A DNA stretch of 64,000 bases, taken from the NCBI RefSeq assembly GCF_032452875.1, contig NC_083881.1, positions 61,201,689-61,265,688 on the forward strand. The letters are read 5' to 3'. The notes below the pieces were generated by a model. The model saw only the letters and a program-made list of their open reading frames with translations. It was not told the origin of the DNA and made no database searches. Shown piece after piece: positions 33,425 to 45,094 of the stretch. Position numbers and translations under genes: made by a program. The first letter of the stretch is position 1. Each line of letters starts with the position of its first letter. The stretch is from Bos javanicus (lineage: Eukaryota > Chordata > Mammalia > Artiodactyla > Bovidae).

Positions 33425-35545
33425 TACAGAGACTGACACAGGGAGAAAGCCAATTCTGACTCCCTGTTGCAAACTGTTACTTTGACTTGCTTTTCATTGC
33501 TTTTGTCATTGTAATTATACTCAATGGCTTGTCTGGAGGACCCTGCCCTTCTGCTTGACTGTAAACTAAAGTGCCTTTGTTCAGCTCCTGGAAAGATAAT
33601 TTGTCCCTGCCCACCTGTGAATAGTAATGTAATGTCTCTGCTTTTGAATATGCTATCTAGGTTGGTCATAACTTTCCTTCTAAGGAGTAAGCGTCTTTTA
33701 ATTTCATGGCTGCAGTCACCATCTGCAGTGGTTTTGGAGCCCAAAAAAATAAAGTCTGACACTGTTTCCACTGTTTCCCCATCTATTTCCCATGAAGTGG
33801 TGGGACTGGATGCCATGATCTTCGTTTTCTGAATGTTGAGCTTTAAGCCAACTTTTTCATTCTCCACTTTCACTTTCACTTTTCATCCTCTTCACTTTCT
33901 GCCATAAGGGTGGTGTCATCTGCATATCTGTGGTGATTGTTATTTCTCCTGGCAATCTTGATTCCAGCTTGTGTTTCTTCCAGTCCAGCGTTTCTCATGA
34001 TATACTCTGCATAGAAGTTAAATAAGCAGGGTGACAATATACAGCCTTGACGAACTCCTTTTCCTATTTGGAACCAGTCTGTTGTTCCATGTCCAGTTCT
34101 AACTTGCTTCCTGACCTGCATACAGATTTCTCAAGAGGCAGGTCAGGTGGTCTGGTATTCCCATCTCTTTCAGAATTTTCCACAGTTTATTGTGATCCAC
34201 ACAGTCAAAGGCTTTGGCATAGTCAATAAAGCAGAAATAGATGTTTTTCTGAAACTCTCTTGCTTTTTCCATGATCCAGCAGATGTTGGTAATTTGGTCT
34301 CTGGTTCCTCTGCCTTTTCTAAAGCCAGCTTGAACATCAGGAAGTTCACGGTTCATGTATTGCTGACGCCTGGCTTGGAGAATTTTGAGCATTACTTTAC
34401 TAGCATGTGAGATGAGTGCAATTGTGCAGTAGTTTGAGCATTCTTTGGCATTGCCTTTCTTTGGGATTGGAATGAAAACTGACTTTTTCCAGTCCTGTGG
34501 CCACTGCTGAGTTTTCCAAATTTGCTTGCATATTGAGTGTAGCACTTTCACAGCATCATCTTTCAGGATTTGAAATAGCTCAACTGGAATTCCATCACCT
34601 CCACTAGCTTTGTTCGTAGTGATGCTTTCTAAGGCCCACTTGACTTCACATTCCAGGATGTCTGGCTCTAGGTCAGTGATCACACCATCGAAAAGCAGAG
34701 ACATTACTTTGCCAACAAAGGTCCATCTAATCAAGGCTATGGTTTTTCCAGTGGTCATGTATGGATGTGAGAGTTGGACTGAAGAAGGCTGAGCACCGAA
34801 GAATTGATGCTTTTGAAGTGTGGTGTTGGAGAAGACTCTTGAGAGTCCCTTGGACTGCAAGGAGATCCAACCAGTCCATTCTGAAGGAGATCAGCCCTGG
34901 GATTTCTTTGGAAGGAAAGATGCTAAAGCTGAAACTCCAGTACTTTGGCCACCTCATGCGAAGAACTGACTCATTGGAAAAGACTCTGATGCTGGGAGGG
35001 ATTGGGGGCAGGAGGAGAAAGGGACCACAGAGGATGAGATGGCTGGATGGCATCACTGACTCGATGGGCATGAGTCTGAGTGAACTCTGGGAGTTGGTGA
35101 TGGACAGGGAGGCCTGGCGTGCTGCGATTCATGGGGTCGCAAAGAGTCGGACATGACTGAGTGACTGAACTGAACTGAACCTGTGAATAGAAGAGATTAA
35201 CACACCCCTTCCAAAGGCTGACCATTCTCTTGGGGATGTTTTGCAAGACTGAAGACCCTTTCACTTTACTTCCCCACTGCCTCTCCCTCCTATTCTGCCT
35301 TTTGACTTTAGTTCCTCATTGCTTCTTTCTCTCTGATCTATAAAAGAACCTGGCATCCACACCCCAGTTAAATGGTTATTTTGAGGCGCTAGCTTACCAT
35401 CTTCTAGGTCTGCCAGCTCCCCAATTAAAGTCTCTTCCTTGCCTCAACACCTCAAGTCTTGGGTGCATTGGCCTGTTGTGTAGCAAGCAGAGTGAGCTTG
35501 GACTCAGTAAAAAGACCCCACATTCCCATTCCAAAATTTCAGAAT
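33425..35545 (+). mobile_element. ERV LTR split by a BovB insertion
   Basis: The parts 33425-33612 and 35191-35545 form one LTR-like unit once the BovB is taken out. A TATAAAAG box lies at about 35339-35346, an ATTAAA signal at about 35425, and the sequence ends near the U5-like TTGGACTCAG / TCAGGTACAACA. Outer borders are approximate. Confidence 0.6.
33625..35178. mobile_element. 5'-inverted (twin-primed) BovB
   Basis: The part 33625-34689 is BovB in reverse (RT from about LEPDILECEVKWAL through YADD to SRDITL). The part 34690-35178 is BovB forward, from AAAAGCAGAGACATTAC to the 3' tail. The two parts meet at the same BovB position, sharing about 16 bases, and cover adjacent, not duplicate, stretches. 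A 12-bp target duplication ACCTGTGAATAG (33613-33624 and 35179-35190) encloses both, so it is one insertion. Confidence 0.95.
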
Positions 35546-35644
35546 CAGGTACAACAGTATAACAAAAGAGGTTAGACTCCAATTGGGTTTCTGACAAATG
35601 GAACGAATCAATGTCACCTGGGTGTATGGCTAACTCCTTTCTGT

Positions 35645-36095
35645 CATGGTCCGTGCACGGGTTGGAAAAGAATTTCCAGACAAGAGACAGGATGAGAGGG
35701 AAGTAAAGTTTTTTTAGAACAGGAGACGCTATTAGAATAGCAGGCCAGCTCAGGGGAGAACTGACGTTGAACAGGGGTCCTTAGTCCACTTTTATACCCA
35801 GGGTACAAGGAGTGGGATAGGGGTCTTGCGGGTCATTTGCTGATTGGATGAGGCACGAATACTGGGTGGGGGGGGAAGAGTAAGGCAAATACCTTCTCCC
35901 TATGGCGTAGGAGGGGAGAAAGTTATACTGCTCAGGAGGACCTTACAACATGGGGGAGGGAAGGACAATAAGGGTCTGGTTTTCCTGTTCCTGCATTCCA
36001 AGACCCTCCTTGGTTTTATCTGCTCTTTTGTCCTTGGGTCACCACAGTTTTTACTAATATTTATGGAAAAGACACTTAACATATCCATTTGTCCT
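35645..36095 (-). mobile_element. Probable ERV LTR, reverse
   Basis: On the minus strand GGTATAAAAGT (about 35788-35798) acts as a TATA box, followed by a U5-like region to 'ccagacaagagacagg..cgtgcacgggttgg'. No target duplication was confirmed. Confidence 0.5.
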
Positions 36096-36297
36096 TGACA
36101 AGTTCCAAGCTTGGAAGCTCTCTGGCATTCATACCTCTGATGGAATCAAATTTAAAGGCAGGACAAAAAACATTAAACCCAAAATCCTGTTCAGGCCTTC
36201 ATTACACATTAACCAGACCTGCTCAAAGACAGGAGTGTCTGCTTGACCCTAAAGATCAATTTTTTCTTCTTCTTTTTTCTGACACTAAAAATGTAAC

Positions 36298-36440
36298 TTA
36301 AAAAAAAAACAAAAAACAAAAAACCGTTGGCTGTGTCACACAGCATGTAGAATCTTAGTTCCTTATCCAATGATTGAAACAGTGCCCCTTGCACCGGAAG
36401 CACAAAGTTGAAACCACTGGACTGCCAAGGAAGTCCCGAG
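36298..36440 (-). mobile_element. tRNA-Glu-type SINE, reverse
   Basis: 'ggctgtgtcacacagcatgtagaatcttagttcc.. aaccactggactgccaaggaagtccc'. An A-rich run adjoins it where a T run would be expected. Confidence 0.65.
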
Positions 36441-37884
36441 CAAGGTAACTTCTCCAAAGAATAATGTTCTTTTCCAGCTCTGCTGGGGGTTGTGGTGACT
36501 TGCTGCTCGCTTCGTTTGTGCTTACCCAGACTATATGTCCTTCATGAATTTTATGTAAAATATCAGCATGTCATTTTGATGTACAATTCTTTGTCTCAAA
36601 AATGTGTATCTATGCCTTCAACTTCTAACCGGTGGGACAGTTCTCAGAGGTTTCTAAGAATTTGCTTTCTGGGTTAGACTCCTCAGTTTGGCTCAAACAG
36701 AATTCCTTTTTAAACTTGATCATTAGTTGACTTCTTTTCATTGGAAAATGTGTATTTGCAGATGACACTGGGTGGTGAGAGTTTGCCAGGTTGCCTGTGT
36801 CAGAACTTGTTTAGAATTATCTGATAAACAGTGATCACCGAGGGCACAGGCAAGCCAAGGAATGTGAACTGGTTGCTGAGGAAGCCAAGATGTTTCTGCA
36901 GGTGGTAAGCCAGAGCAGGCATTGTCCGCCTTGGAAAGGTCTCAGGAACAACCCTGCAGTGGGCAAGAAAGTCAGGAGTCATGCTTGGGAGTGTGTGTGA
37001 TGGGAGACAGAAGGTTGCTACAGCCTGAGGCCAGAAGCATGTGGTGTGCCTCTTACAAGACTCTTAGCAAGATGATCACCAGGCCTCCTGGGCTGGGGCT
37101 GCAAGATAGCTGAAGGACTGCACATTCTGGGTGTGCAACTGGAGAAAGAATTTAGAGCTAGGAAGCACAAGCTTATGACCAGTTCAGTCGACCCCTTTGA
37201 CTCTTCAACTTTCATATGCACCATTCTACACCTGTTTCAATACCTGCACAACAATTAACTACATTTTTAGCAAGAAATAGTTAACCCTGTAGTAAGTGAA
37301 ATTCTTGCCCTCCCTGCCCTTCACCCAATTAAGACCCAAAACCCCAATGGTCAGTGAATTCACTGCTGCCTATATTAATTATGCTTCAATCTCAGTCTTG
37401 GTTCCACTAAAGGCTATATTTTAAAGTTGACCTCCACCTAGTTTTATATAAAATTAAAATGGGAAGTAGAAGAGGGTTAGAATGTACAAGCACATACAAA
37501 TAACAGAAAATATGCAGTTACCCTTCCTGGTTTCTGTAATTGTTCATGGCATCAGAGTTGATGTCTATAGCTTCCACTTCACCTGCTTATTCCCTGTTTT
37601 TCTTGCCCCCAGCCAGAACCCACAGCCCTAGATTCTTTACCAGGGAGAATGACTCTATCCTTCCCTTCTGAAGGGTCTGACTCCTCAGTTACCCTGCCTT
37701 TCTTTTTTTCAGTTCCTGTAGCTTTTCATTGACCTTTACTGTGAGCGTGGAAGTACTGAGAGGAACCTCAGAAAATCTCCTGGGTTCCAGACAAAGTCCT
37801 CCTTGCTTCCATTATAGTAGCAACCAATTTCCTTTGATAATTGGGATCATTACAGTTAAATTAGTCTTTTTCACCTTTTGGTTC
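36441..37884. other. Intergenic DNA, no gene recognised
   Basis: Short open frames on both strands without domains. No repeat family named. Confidence 0.4.
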
Positions 37885-39106
37885 GTGGTATAAGGTGTGT
37901 AAGAGGGTCAGGTGGCCATATGTGGTATGCAAAATTCTAAGAGGGACCCCACAATTCCTGACCCCAGGGTAAACACCAGTATAATTTCCTTTTGAACGTT
38001 GTGGGGACCTGTAAATACGGTTGGATATCATCTCCATGATTATATAACAATATAGCAAAGAGAATTTTGCAGGTGTAATTAGGGTCCCTAATCAGTCAAC
38101 TATAATCCAAAGGGATATTATTATGGGTGGACCCAACCTATCTAACCAGGCAAGTTTTCCAAAAACAAAAGTTCTATCCTCCAGGATATATCACATGCTA
38201 GACCACAAAACAAGTCCCACTAAATTGAAGATTTAAATCAGACATTGGGTTGTACCCTGCAGGCCTGCAAGTCTTGCAGTTGCCCAGCCTCAGGACTGAA
38301 GAAAGAGCCTCAAGATAGCAACAGAGTCATCAATGTCTTATTTGATAGAAGATCTTACACATCTGAAGCAAGGTCCTGGAGCAGCACCTCACTGTGTGTG
38401 GCAGACAGCAGACAGGATGTGGCAGCAGTCTTTGCTACTCGGGGAAGAAGGAGACTACCATTTATAGGGGGAATTAATGTCAGACTGGCTCATCAATTAC
38501 CAGGGAAACCAGCAGCTGGGACAGGGAGCAAGCAAGTAGGCAATTACTATTAAGCCCTATAATTAAGAGGGTTGGATAGTCATGTGAGTGAAGCAGGGCC
38601 TGTTTGAGGAGGAGATGTACAGACAGCAAACAGCCATCCTGAATTGCCTAGTCATACATTCCACCCATACATATGTGACCCTTATAATCTCAGCCCATCC
38701 CTCTTGTGCAATATCCCTGAGGATAGGTAGATAGAGGTACATTGCAACCAAATACCACAAATGCCATACAGACCATCCAAGAGGCAGGCAAGCTTTAGAG
38801 TCAGGTGCTTAGCAAGTCAATTTTTCGGGGAACTTCAGAGGTCGACAATAGCTCCTTTTGCTGTAGACTCACCGATCACCTCATTTTGTGGTAAGGCCAT
38901 CATTGTCACCCAGTTCACAAACAGATTCCCTTCACTCAGAGCAGGATGAGTTGCAAGATGTTTAACAGGCCCAATACAGGAAGATCACAACTACTAACTA
39001 CTAAGCAAATACAAACAGTAACATCGTTCTGAGATAACGGCACCCCTGCCTAACGGTTTTGTCTTGGCCTGCAATACTGTACCACCTGCCTATATTTAGT
39101 GCCCAT

Positions 39107-39718
39107 CAGTTCAGTTCAGTCTCTCAGTCATGTCCGACTCTTTGTGACCCCATGAATTGCAGCACGCCAGGCCTCCCTGTCCATCACCAACTCCTAGAGT
39201 TCACCCAAACTCATGTCCATTGAGTCGGTGATGCCATCCAGCCATCTCATCCTCTGTCATCCCCTTCTCCTCCTGCCCCCAATCCCTCCCAGCATCAGAG
39301 TCTTTTCCAATGAGTCAACTCTTTGTATGAGGTGGCCAAAGTACTGGAGTTTCAGCTTTAGCATCAGTCCTTCCAAAGGACACCCAGGACTAACCTCCTT
39401 TAGAATGGACTTGTTGGATCTCCTTGCAGTCCAAGGGACTCTCAAGAGTCTTCTCCAGCACCACAGTTCAAAAGCATCAATTCTTCGGCACTCAGCTTTC
39501 TTCAAAGTCCAACTCTCACATCCGTACATGACCACTGGAAAAACCATAGCCTTGACTAGACAAACCTTTGTTGGCAAAGTAATGTCTCTGCTTTTGAATA
39601 TGCTATCTAGGTTGGTCATAACTCTCCTTCCAAGGAGTAAGCGTCTTTTAATTTCATGGCTGCAATCGCCATCTGCAGTGATTTTGGAGCCCAAAAATAA
39701 AGTCTGACACTGTTTCCA
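39107..39718 (-). mobile_element. BovB 3' fragment inside the ERVL-like provirus
   Basis: About 610 bases of BovB 3' end in reverse, from the CAGTTCAGTTCAGTCTCTCAG tail to CTGACACTGTTTCCACT. The minus frame 39694-39257 is the RT C-terminal part through the GGIGGRRRRG region; the CpG Arg codon is lost differently here (ATACAA). Confidence 0.92.
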
Positions 39719-40199
39719 CTAACCAGTGTCAAATACTGAAGAGGCAGTGTAACAGACCAGACCACAGAGTTAGTATAACAGTGCCTTTTTCCAGGTGGGA
39801 CCAGGTAGAGGACAGGTATAAGTCCCTTTCTGACTCCAACAAGGTTGTAAACCCAAATCACCGGGAACTTATCTGCCAGTCCCAAGGGCTATTTATAATC
39901 TGTTCCTCTGGGGGTAGATCCTGTGGCAAAGGCAAAACTGAGTTATTGCCCTGACCTATAGTTGTCAACAGTTCTTCAGTGGTCAACAGTTGAACCTGAG
40001 TGGTATTGACTGTTTGTCCCTGGGTTAACATGGCCTTGGCACTGAGATGATTGCTCCTGGGATGTGCCCACGTGCTGAGAGTGAGTTTCCCATCTCAACT
40101 CTTGTTTAAGTAGTCTATTCATAGCCCAGCAGCAGTGGAGTTGAAAGGCAGGTGCAAATGCCCATGTATGTCATTTATAATGGCCCATTCCTGAACTTC

Positions 40200-40321
40200 T
40201 TGCCTAGAGAATCTCAGTATTCTTGCCTGGAGAATCCCATGGATGGAGGAGCCTGGTGGGCTACAGTCCACAGGGTCGCAAAGAGTCGGACAGGACTGAG
40301 CACCTTCACTTTCACTTTCAC
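40200..40321 (+). mobile_element. Bov-A monomer SINE, forward
   Basis: Flanked by an 11-bp duplication TCCTGAACTTC (40189-40199 and 40322-40332). Confidence 0.88.
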
Positions 40322-41790
40322 TCCTGAACTTCACAAGAATTAAGTAGATTCCTTGGTCACTATCGATGTCCATGGGGACCCTATATGTCGCACATAAATG
40401 AATAGTGGTTTTTTGTGTAGCTCAAAGAATCAGGTATTTTTTTGGTAATGTCTCCCATCTGTTGTAATATATCATAGACTGCATATAGCTGTTGTTCCAT
40501 CACGCTCTACCTGGAACCAGAAGCCCAAGGGCACTCTAGCAATTTTGCGGTTGCTATAGGCTCTAACCAAACCTTTCTGGGTAACTGGCCATGTTCAACT
40601 CACAGATCTGTCTCTGAATTAAAAGCCCTAAAGCCTGTGTCTGTAATTGTTTAGGGGTGGTAGGTAGGGAGTGTCCTTGAATTTCGTAGATAATCCGGGC
40701 CCTTGCATTTTGTCTGTATTCACCAGCCACCCCTGGGCAGTCAGATGAACCAAGAGCACAGGGCTGCTACTTTCAAATTGGAAAAAGACTGAGGTTAACA
40801 GGATATAATCAACATGATAGAAGAAAAAGATACCTCTCGTGGTACACAGCTGCCACAGGGCCCCGCCTGCTACTGGATGGCCTCCTCGGAATCGCCCCCA
40901 CAGCCTTCTTTTCCCCCATCCTTGTGTCCTAATCTCAGCTCCCGGGGGTTTCCTCATCCTAAGAGGGCAGCAGAGACATCAGTGACTTACTGGACAGAGC
41001 AACTTACAGTCTGAAGGAAGGTCCTAGACCACCACTGTGTATGGCAGATGGCAGACAGGACTGCTAGCTGGCAGCCATCCTCACTACTCCAGGGAGAAAG
41101 AGGCTACTAGTTATAGGGGGAAATGACGTCAGATTGGCTCATCAATTACCAAGGAAACCAGCAGATAGGGCAGAGAGCAAGCACCTGGGCAGTTACTAAT
41201 TAAGCCCTATAATCAAGAGGATTGAAGAGTCATGCAAGTAAAGCAGGGACCGGTTGAGCAGAGAATGTACAGAGAGCCAGAGAACAACCATCTTGAGTGG
41301 CCTGACCATACTCTATAGCAAGCATCTTTTCTGACCCCAAGGCTATGAGCCTGGAAATCAACTACAAGGAAAAAAAACAACCCCAAACACAAACACCTGG
41401 AAGCTAAGCAGTATGCTAACCAATAGGTCATTGAAGATATCAAAGAGGAAATAATACCTGGAGACAAATGCAAACACAACAATCCAAAAAATGTAGAACA
41501 TGGCAAGGCCCTGAGAGTGACTTCAGGTGCTGAGAGTTGTCCTCAGGCAGCAGCAAGAACACAGGGACATTAATCACTCAGCTGCAAGGCCCTGAATTCT
41601 GCTAACAACCACGTGAGCTGTGAAGAGGACGCTGAGCCCCAGATGAGACTGCAGCCTAAGTCAACAATTTGATTTCAGAGTGGTGACACCCTGAGCAGAG
41701 GACTCAGCTAACCTGTACCTAGGTCCTTGATCAATAGAAGCCATGGGATAAACACATTTTCTGTTATTTTAAATACACAGTCTCATCTTC

Positions 41791-41993
41791 CCTGATGGCT
41801 CGGAGGGTAAAGAATCTGTCTGCAATGCAGGAGACCTGGATTTGATCCCTGGGTCCAGAAGATCCCCTGGAGAAGGGAATGGCAACCCATTCCAGTATTC
41901 TTTCCTGGAGAGTTCCATGGACAGAGGAGCCCGGCAGGCTATACAGTTCATGGGGTCTTAAGAGAGTCGGACAAGACTGAGTGACTAACACTT
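41791..41993 (+). mobile_element. Bov-tA SINE, forward
   Basis: tRNA-like head (GGCTCGGAGGGTAAAGAATCTG) then one Bov-A unit, flanked by a 10-bp duplication TCTCATCTTC (41781-41790 and 41994-42003). Confidence 0.92.
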
Positions 41994-42009
41994 TCTCATC
42001 TTCTAATTC

Positions 42010-42870
42010 AGCGGAACTCTTATTGTGTCCCCTGTGGAAGCTTACCCTTATTGGATACTAAGATCTCCAGACCAGCAGAGCTCAAAGTTATCAGGACAGG
42101 AAGCAAAAAGCCTGCAAATGGGTTATTAGATGTTAACAGTGAGAGAAGCCACTCCAACTACTGCTGCTTGTATTCTGGCTGTAGGAGCGAGAACACCTTT
42201 CTGATCCAAGAATACACTGTACCTATAAGACAGAACCCTATTCTTGCAGGATGCTGTCTACCAACTGGTACCATAATGAGACCTCAGTAAGCCATTCCTC
42301 CTTTTGTTTAGGCCAGTCACTTCCAGGTGGTGGGGGGATGTGGTAAGACCAGTTAATTCCATGGGGCAAGCCCCATCGCTGCACTTCTTTGCTGTGATAT
42401 GAAGTTTCTTGATCAGAAACAATGCTGTGCAGAAGGTAAGATGGTAGATAAGGCATTCTTGTGAGTCCACGGATGGTAGTGCTAGTGGGGAAGGTCAGTC
42501 CGTATCCAGAATATATATTTCCATGAGAATGAATCTCTGCCCCTCCATGATGGAAGTCCAGTGTAATCTGCCTGCACTTAGGTAACTGGGAATGATGCCA
42601 TATTAGGGGCTTATTTTGGACTCTGCTGTTGCCCCATTAGGCACCCAGCACTGACACTAACCAGGCCAGCCTCAATATGGGAAATTCCATGTTGTCGAAT
42701 CCATTCATCACCTCCATCCTTACCACCACAGCCTCTCTGTTTGTGGTCTATTGAACTAGCACTGGAGCGCTGGGGAAAGAAGCTGACTCACATCCACAGC
42801 GAGTTATTTTGTCCACCTTGTCATTAAGAGCCTCCTCTGCAGTGGGTGACCTTTGGTGGGCATTCACATG
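42010..42870 (-). mobile_element. ERVL-type pol (integrase) remnant, reverse
   Basis: Resembles HERV-L/ERVL pol read on the minus strand ('ctctgcccctccatgatggaagtccagtgtaatc', 'gggcaagccccatcgctgcacttctttg'). It lies outside the ERVL-like provirus at 38248-41321 and is a separate piece. It holds multiple stops. Confidence 0.55.
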
Positions 42871-43754
42871 GGATACAAATGTCTTCACAATCTGTGCCAA
42901 TTCGAAGAGATCTTAACTAATGTTCTGGTCTCCACTCAAAATGTCCTTAATCCCAGTCTCCATGTGTCACAATTTTTACCCACCTTGGTCAGCTTCTACC
43001 TATCTTCAACGTTATCTCATCCAGACCTCCTGTCACCCACTCTTCCTTTCAAGGTCATTCTGAAGCAAATTCCAGACATCATATCCCTTTATCTTGAATA
43101 CTTCAGTATCTCTAAATGATAAACGCTATTTTAAAATAAACACAATACTATTTTACACCATGAAATGACTATCCCAAGTAGCCAAATAAAGTCCAAACAT
43201 TGAAATGAGTTAGTATCTCTCAAATCTCTTTCAATCCATGTTTTCCTTTTTATCTTTTGTTGCAATATATTGAAGAAACCCAGTTGTCTTTCAAGTTTTC
43301 CATAGGCCTGATTGGCTGACATGTCAATTAACATATTCTTCTATCCCCTGTATTTCCTAAAATTTAATGGTTATATCTGGAGACTAAATCAGGCCCAGGC
43401 TTGATTTTTTCTTTGCAAAACAACTTCCTGGGTGGTGCTACGTGCATTCCTTAGGGGGCACATAGCCTTTCTCTTATTTTGGAATGTTACCGGTCATTGA
43501 TGGTCATCGCCAGAGCCCTTTACTCTTTGTTAAATAAAGATTTCTAAGGTGCTAGTATTAACATATTTCCTGGCACATAAATGCTCCTTTCTCTTTGAAT
43601 CTCTTAAAATATGGAACAGTACTATACATGTACTAAATTGAAAATAAGATTGTTAATTGGATAAATACAAAGTCAGGCTTATCCTCAACTTTCCAGATAT
43701 AAAGTACCAGAAACCCTCCTTTTAGTAGCAATTACATTAAAGATAGCAAGGTTG
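42871..43754. other. Old LINE-like DNA, no gene
   Basis: 'attctgaagcaaattccagacatcatatccctttatcttgaatacttcagtatctctaaatgataa' suggests an old L1/HAL1-like repeat on the minus strand at about 43050-43600. The rest is not identified. Confidence 0.4.
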
Positions 43755-44321
43755 TTTGAAATAAGTTTTATTTCACAGATATAAAACAATTCTGAACATT
43801 TACAACTTGTACAAAGACTGGTAGCTTTTATATTTTAAAAAGTGCTATAGTAAGAGAACAGGAAAGAAATGAAGACCATAATAACATTTCAAATTACAGG
43901 TTCAGGGAATGGGAAAATGAAGAAAGTATTTTAATCAACTACAAAATCTCAAAACTATAATTTTGATTGAAGGAAAACGAATAATACTGGATCTAAAAAC
44001 AGTGTGAAATCACACTTTGGTCTGTAAACACACTTAGTCATGTTCCCTCACTCAGAAGTGCAGGCAAAAGGAAAAGTACAGGCAGAGGATGAGATGGTTA
44101 GGCAGCATCACCGACTCAATGGACATGACGCTGAGCAAACTCCAGGAGATAATAAAGGACAGGGAAGTCTGGAGTGCTGCAGTCCAGGGGGTGGCAAAGA
44201 GTTGGACATGACTTAGCCACTGAACAACAACAATGTACACATAAAAATTATATAAGGTGTCACTAAAATGAACCATTCAAAGGTATAATAAAAAAGAGGT
44301 AGGGAACAAAAATGAAAGGAT
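43755..44321 (-). other. CTHRC1: CTHRC1 3' UTR
   Basis: This is minus-strand sequence after the CTHRC1 stop. The complement of AATAAA (TTTATT) at about 43768-43773 marks a likely poly(A) signal. That gives about 565 bases, or about 395 without the BovB piece at 44062-44233, near the size I recall for human. The end is inferred from the signal only. Confidence 0.65.
44062..44233 (+). mobile_element. BovB 3' tail inside the CTHRC1 3' UTR
   Basis: 'aggcagaggatgagatggttaggcagcatcaccgactcaatgg' to 'ttggacatgacttagccactgaac' is the last 170 bases of BovB, antisense to CTHRC1. Confidence 0.85.
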
Positions 44322-44464
44322 TTATTTTGGGAGCTCTTCAATAATGATACGAGACACCGAATTCCACCCTGTGGAGGCATCTCCTTTCGGGTAATCTGAG
44401 CAAGTACCAACCCAGATAGCAATGTCCACCAGACCAGCACCAATGCCTTCACAGAGTCCTTCCA
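44322..44464 (-). CDS. CTHRC1: CTHRC1 exon 4 with stop codon
   Basis: After a TTTTGCAG acceptor the exon completes Val197 and reads EGLCEGIGAGLVDIAIWVGT, then CSDYPKGDASTGWNSVSR and IIIEELPK, with TAA at 44322-44324. It matches the conserved mammalian C-terminus. The AATAAA that overlaps the stop codon is probably not used, as a better signal lies about 550 bases further on. Confidence 0.97.
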
Positions 44465-44654
44465 CTGCAAAACAGAGATGAGAGTTACAAACCTCTTTGG
44501 AATAAAAAGGCAAAAACTCAGCTCAATTTTATCATTTTAGCATACTAGCGATTAAAGCAAGTTAATGTACAGTAAATTTAAAATGCTAATATTTAATAAG
44601 GGTCTTATAAAGATAAGTTCTCATTTTCCTAGCTCATAAGTATTTAAATATATA

Positions 44655-44960
44655 TCCAGGGCTTTCCTGAGAGCTCAGTGGTGAAGAATCTGCCTGCCAA
44701 TGCAGGAGACACGGGTTCGATCCCTCGTCTGGGAAGATCCCATGTGTCACAGAGCACCTAAGCTCACAAGCCGCAACCAGTGAGCCCGTGTGCTGCAACT
44801 GAGGCCCGTGTCCCAAGATCCTGTGTTCTGTAACAAGAGAAGCCTCCACAATGAGAAGCCCATGCACCATTACTAGAGAAAAGCCCACACAGCAACGAAG
44901 ACCCAGCATAGCCAAAATAATAAGTAATCTTTTAAAAATTAAAAAAAAAAAAGACATATA
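44655..44960 (+). mobile_element. tRNA-Glu-type SINE with A-rich tail
   Basis: Head 'gagctcagtggtgaagaatctgcctgccaatgcaggagacacgggttcgatcc' keeps tRNA box B (GGTTCGATCC). The body ends in A11. It lies in CTHRC1 intron 3, antisense to the gene. Confidence 0.8.
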
Positions 44961-45094
44961 CATATCCATTCTATGGTATAAGCTCACAGGAAATTTTCTT
45001 TGAGGTTTCAGCCATAAAGGTAGAATTTGTTTACTTATGGAGATGACCTAAAACAAAAAGAGTAATTTATTTATGACTAAATAAAGGAAGCCTA

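Larger units (their letters stand above)
38248..41321 (-). mobile_element. ERVL-like provirus, reverse, decayed
   Basis: Two related segments of about 310-400 bp (38248-38660 and 40920-41321) in the same orientation act as LTRs; both hold 'gctcatcaattacc..ggaaaccagcag' and 'ttaagccctataat'. Between them the minus frame 40957-40628 reads as the RT palm, with the YXDD box degraded to YHVDYI near 40800-40818 and the downstream GPGLSTKF motif. A BovB and a Bov-tA are inserted in it. Confidence 0.65.
38159..41480 (+). mobile_element. L1 ORF2 fragment, split by an ERVL-like provirus
   Basis: Left piece 38159-38245 ('ctccaggatatatcacatgctagaccacaaaacaagtc') and right piece 41322-41480 ('catcttttctgaccccaaggctatgagcctgg.. 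acacctggaagctaagcagtatgct') are consecutive parts of L1 ORF2. Confidence 0.65.
37885..41780 (+). mobile_element. MLT1 (MaLR) LTR, split by later insertions
   Basis: The left part at 37885-38158 ('gttatataacaatatagcaaagagaattttgcaggtgtaatt..ctaatcagtcaac') and right part at 41485-41780 ('ctgaattctgctaacaaccacgtgagc.. gatttcagagtggtgacaccctgagcagagga') are the two halves of one forward MLT1. The 3.3 kb between them holds an L1 piece, an ERVL-like provirus, a BovB and a Bov-tA. Confidence 0.7.

Noticed and set aside
38245..38553. 102-codon forward frame
   Set aside because: It lies in an LTR-like segment of the ERVL-type provirus, on the strand opposite to the element.
44655..44760. Possible functional tRNA gene (box B GGTTCGATCC)
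   Set aside because: It is the tRNA-derived head of a SINE, with a SINE body and A-rich tail; no complete cloverleaf is visible.
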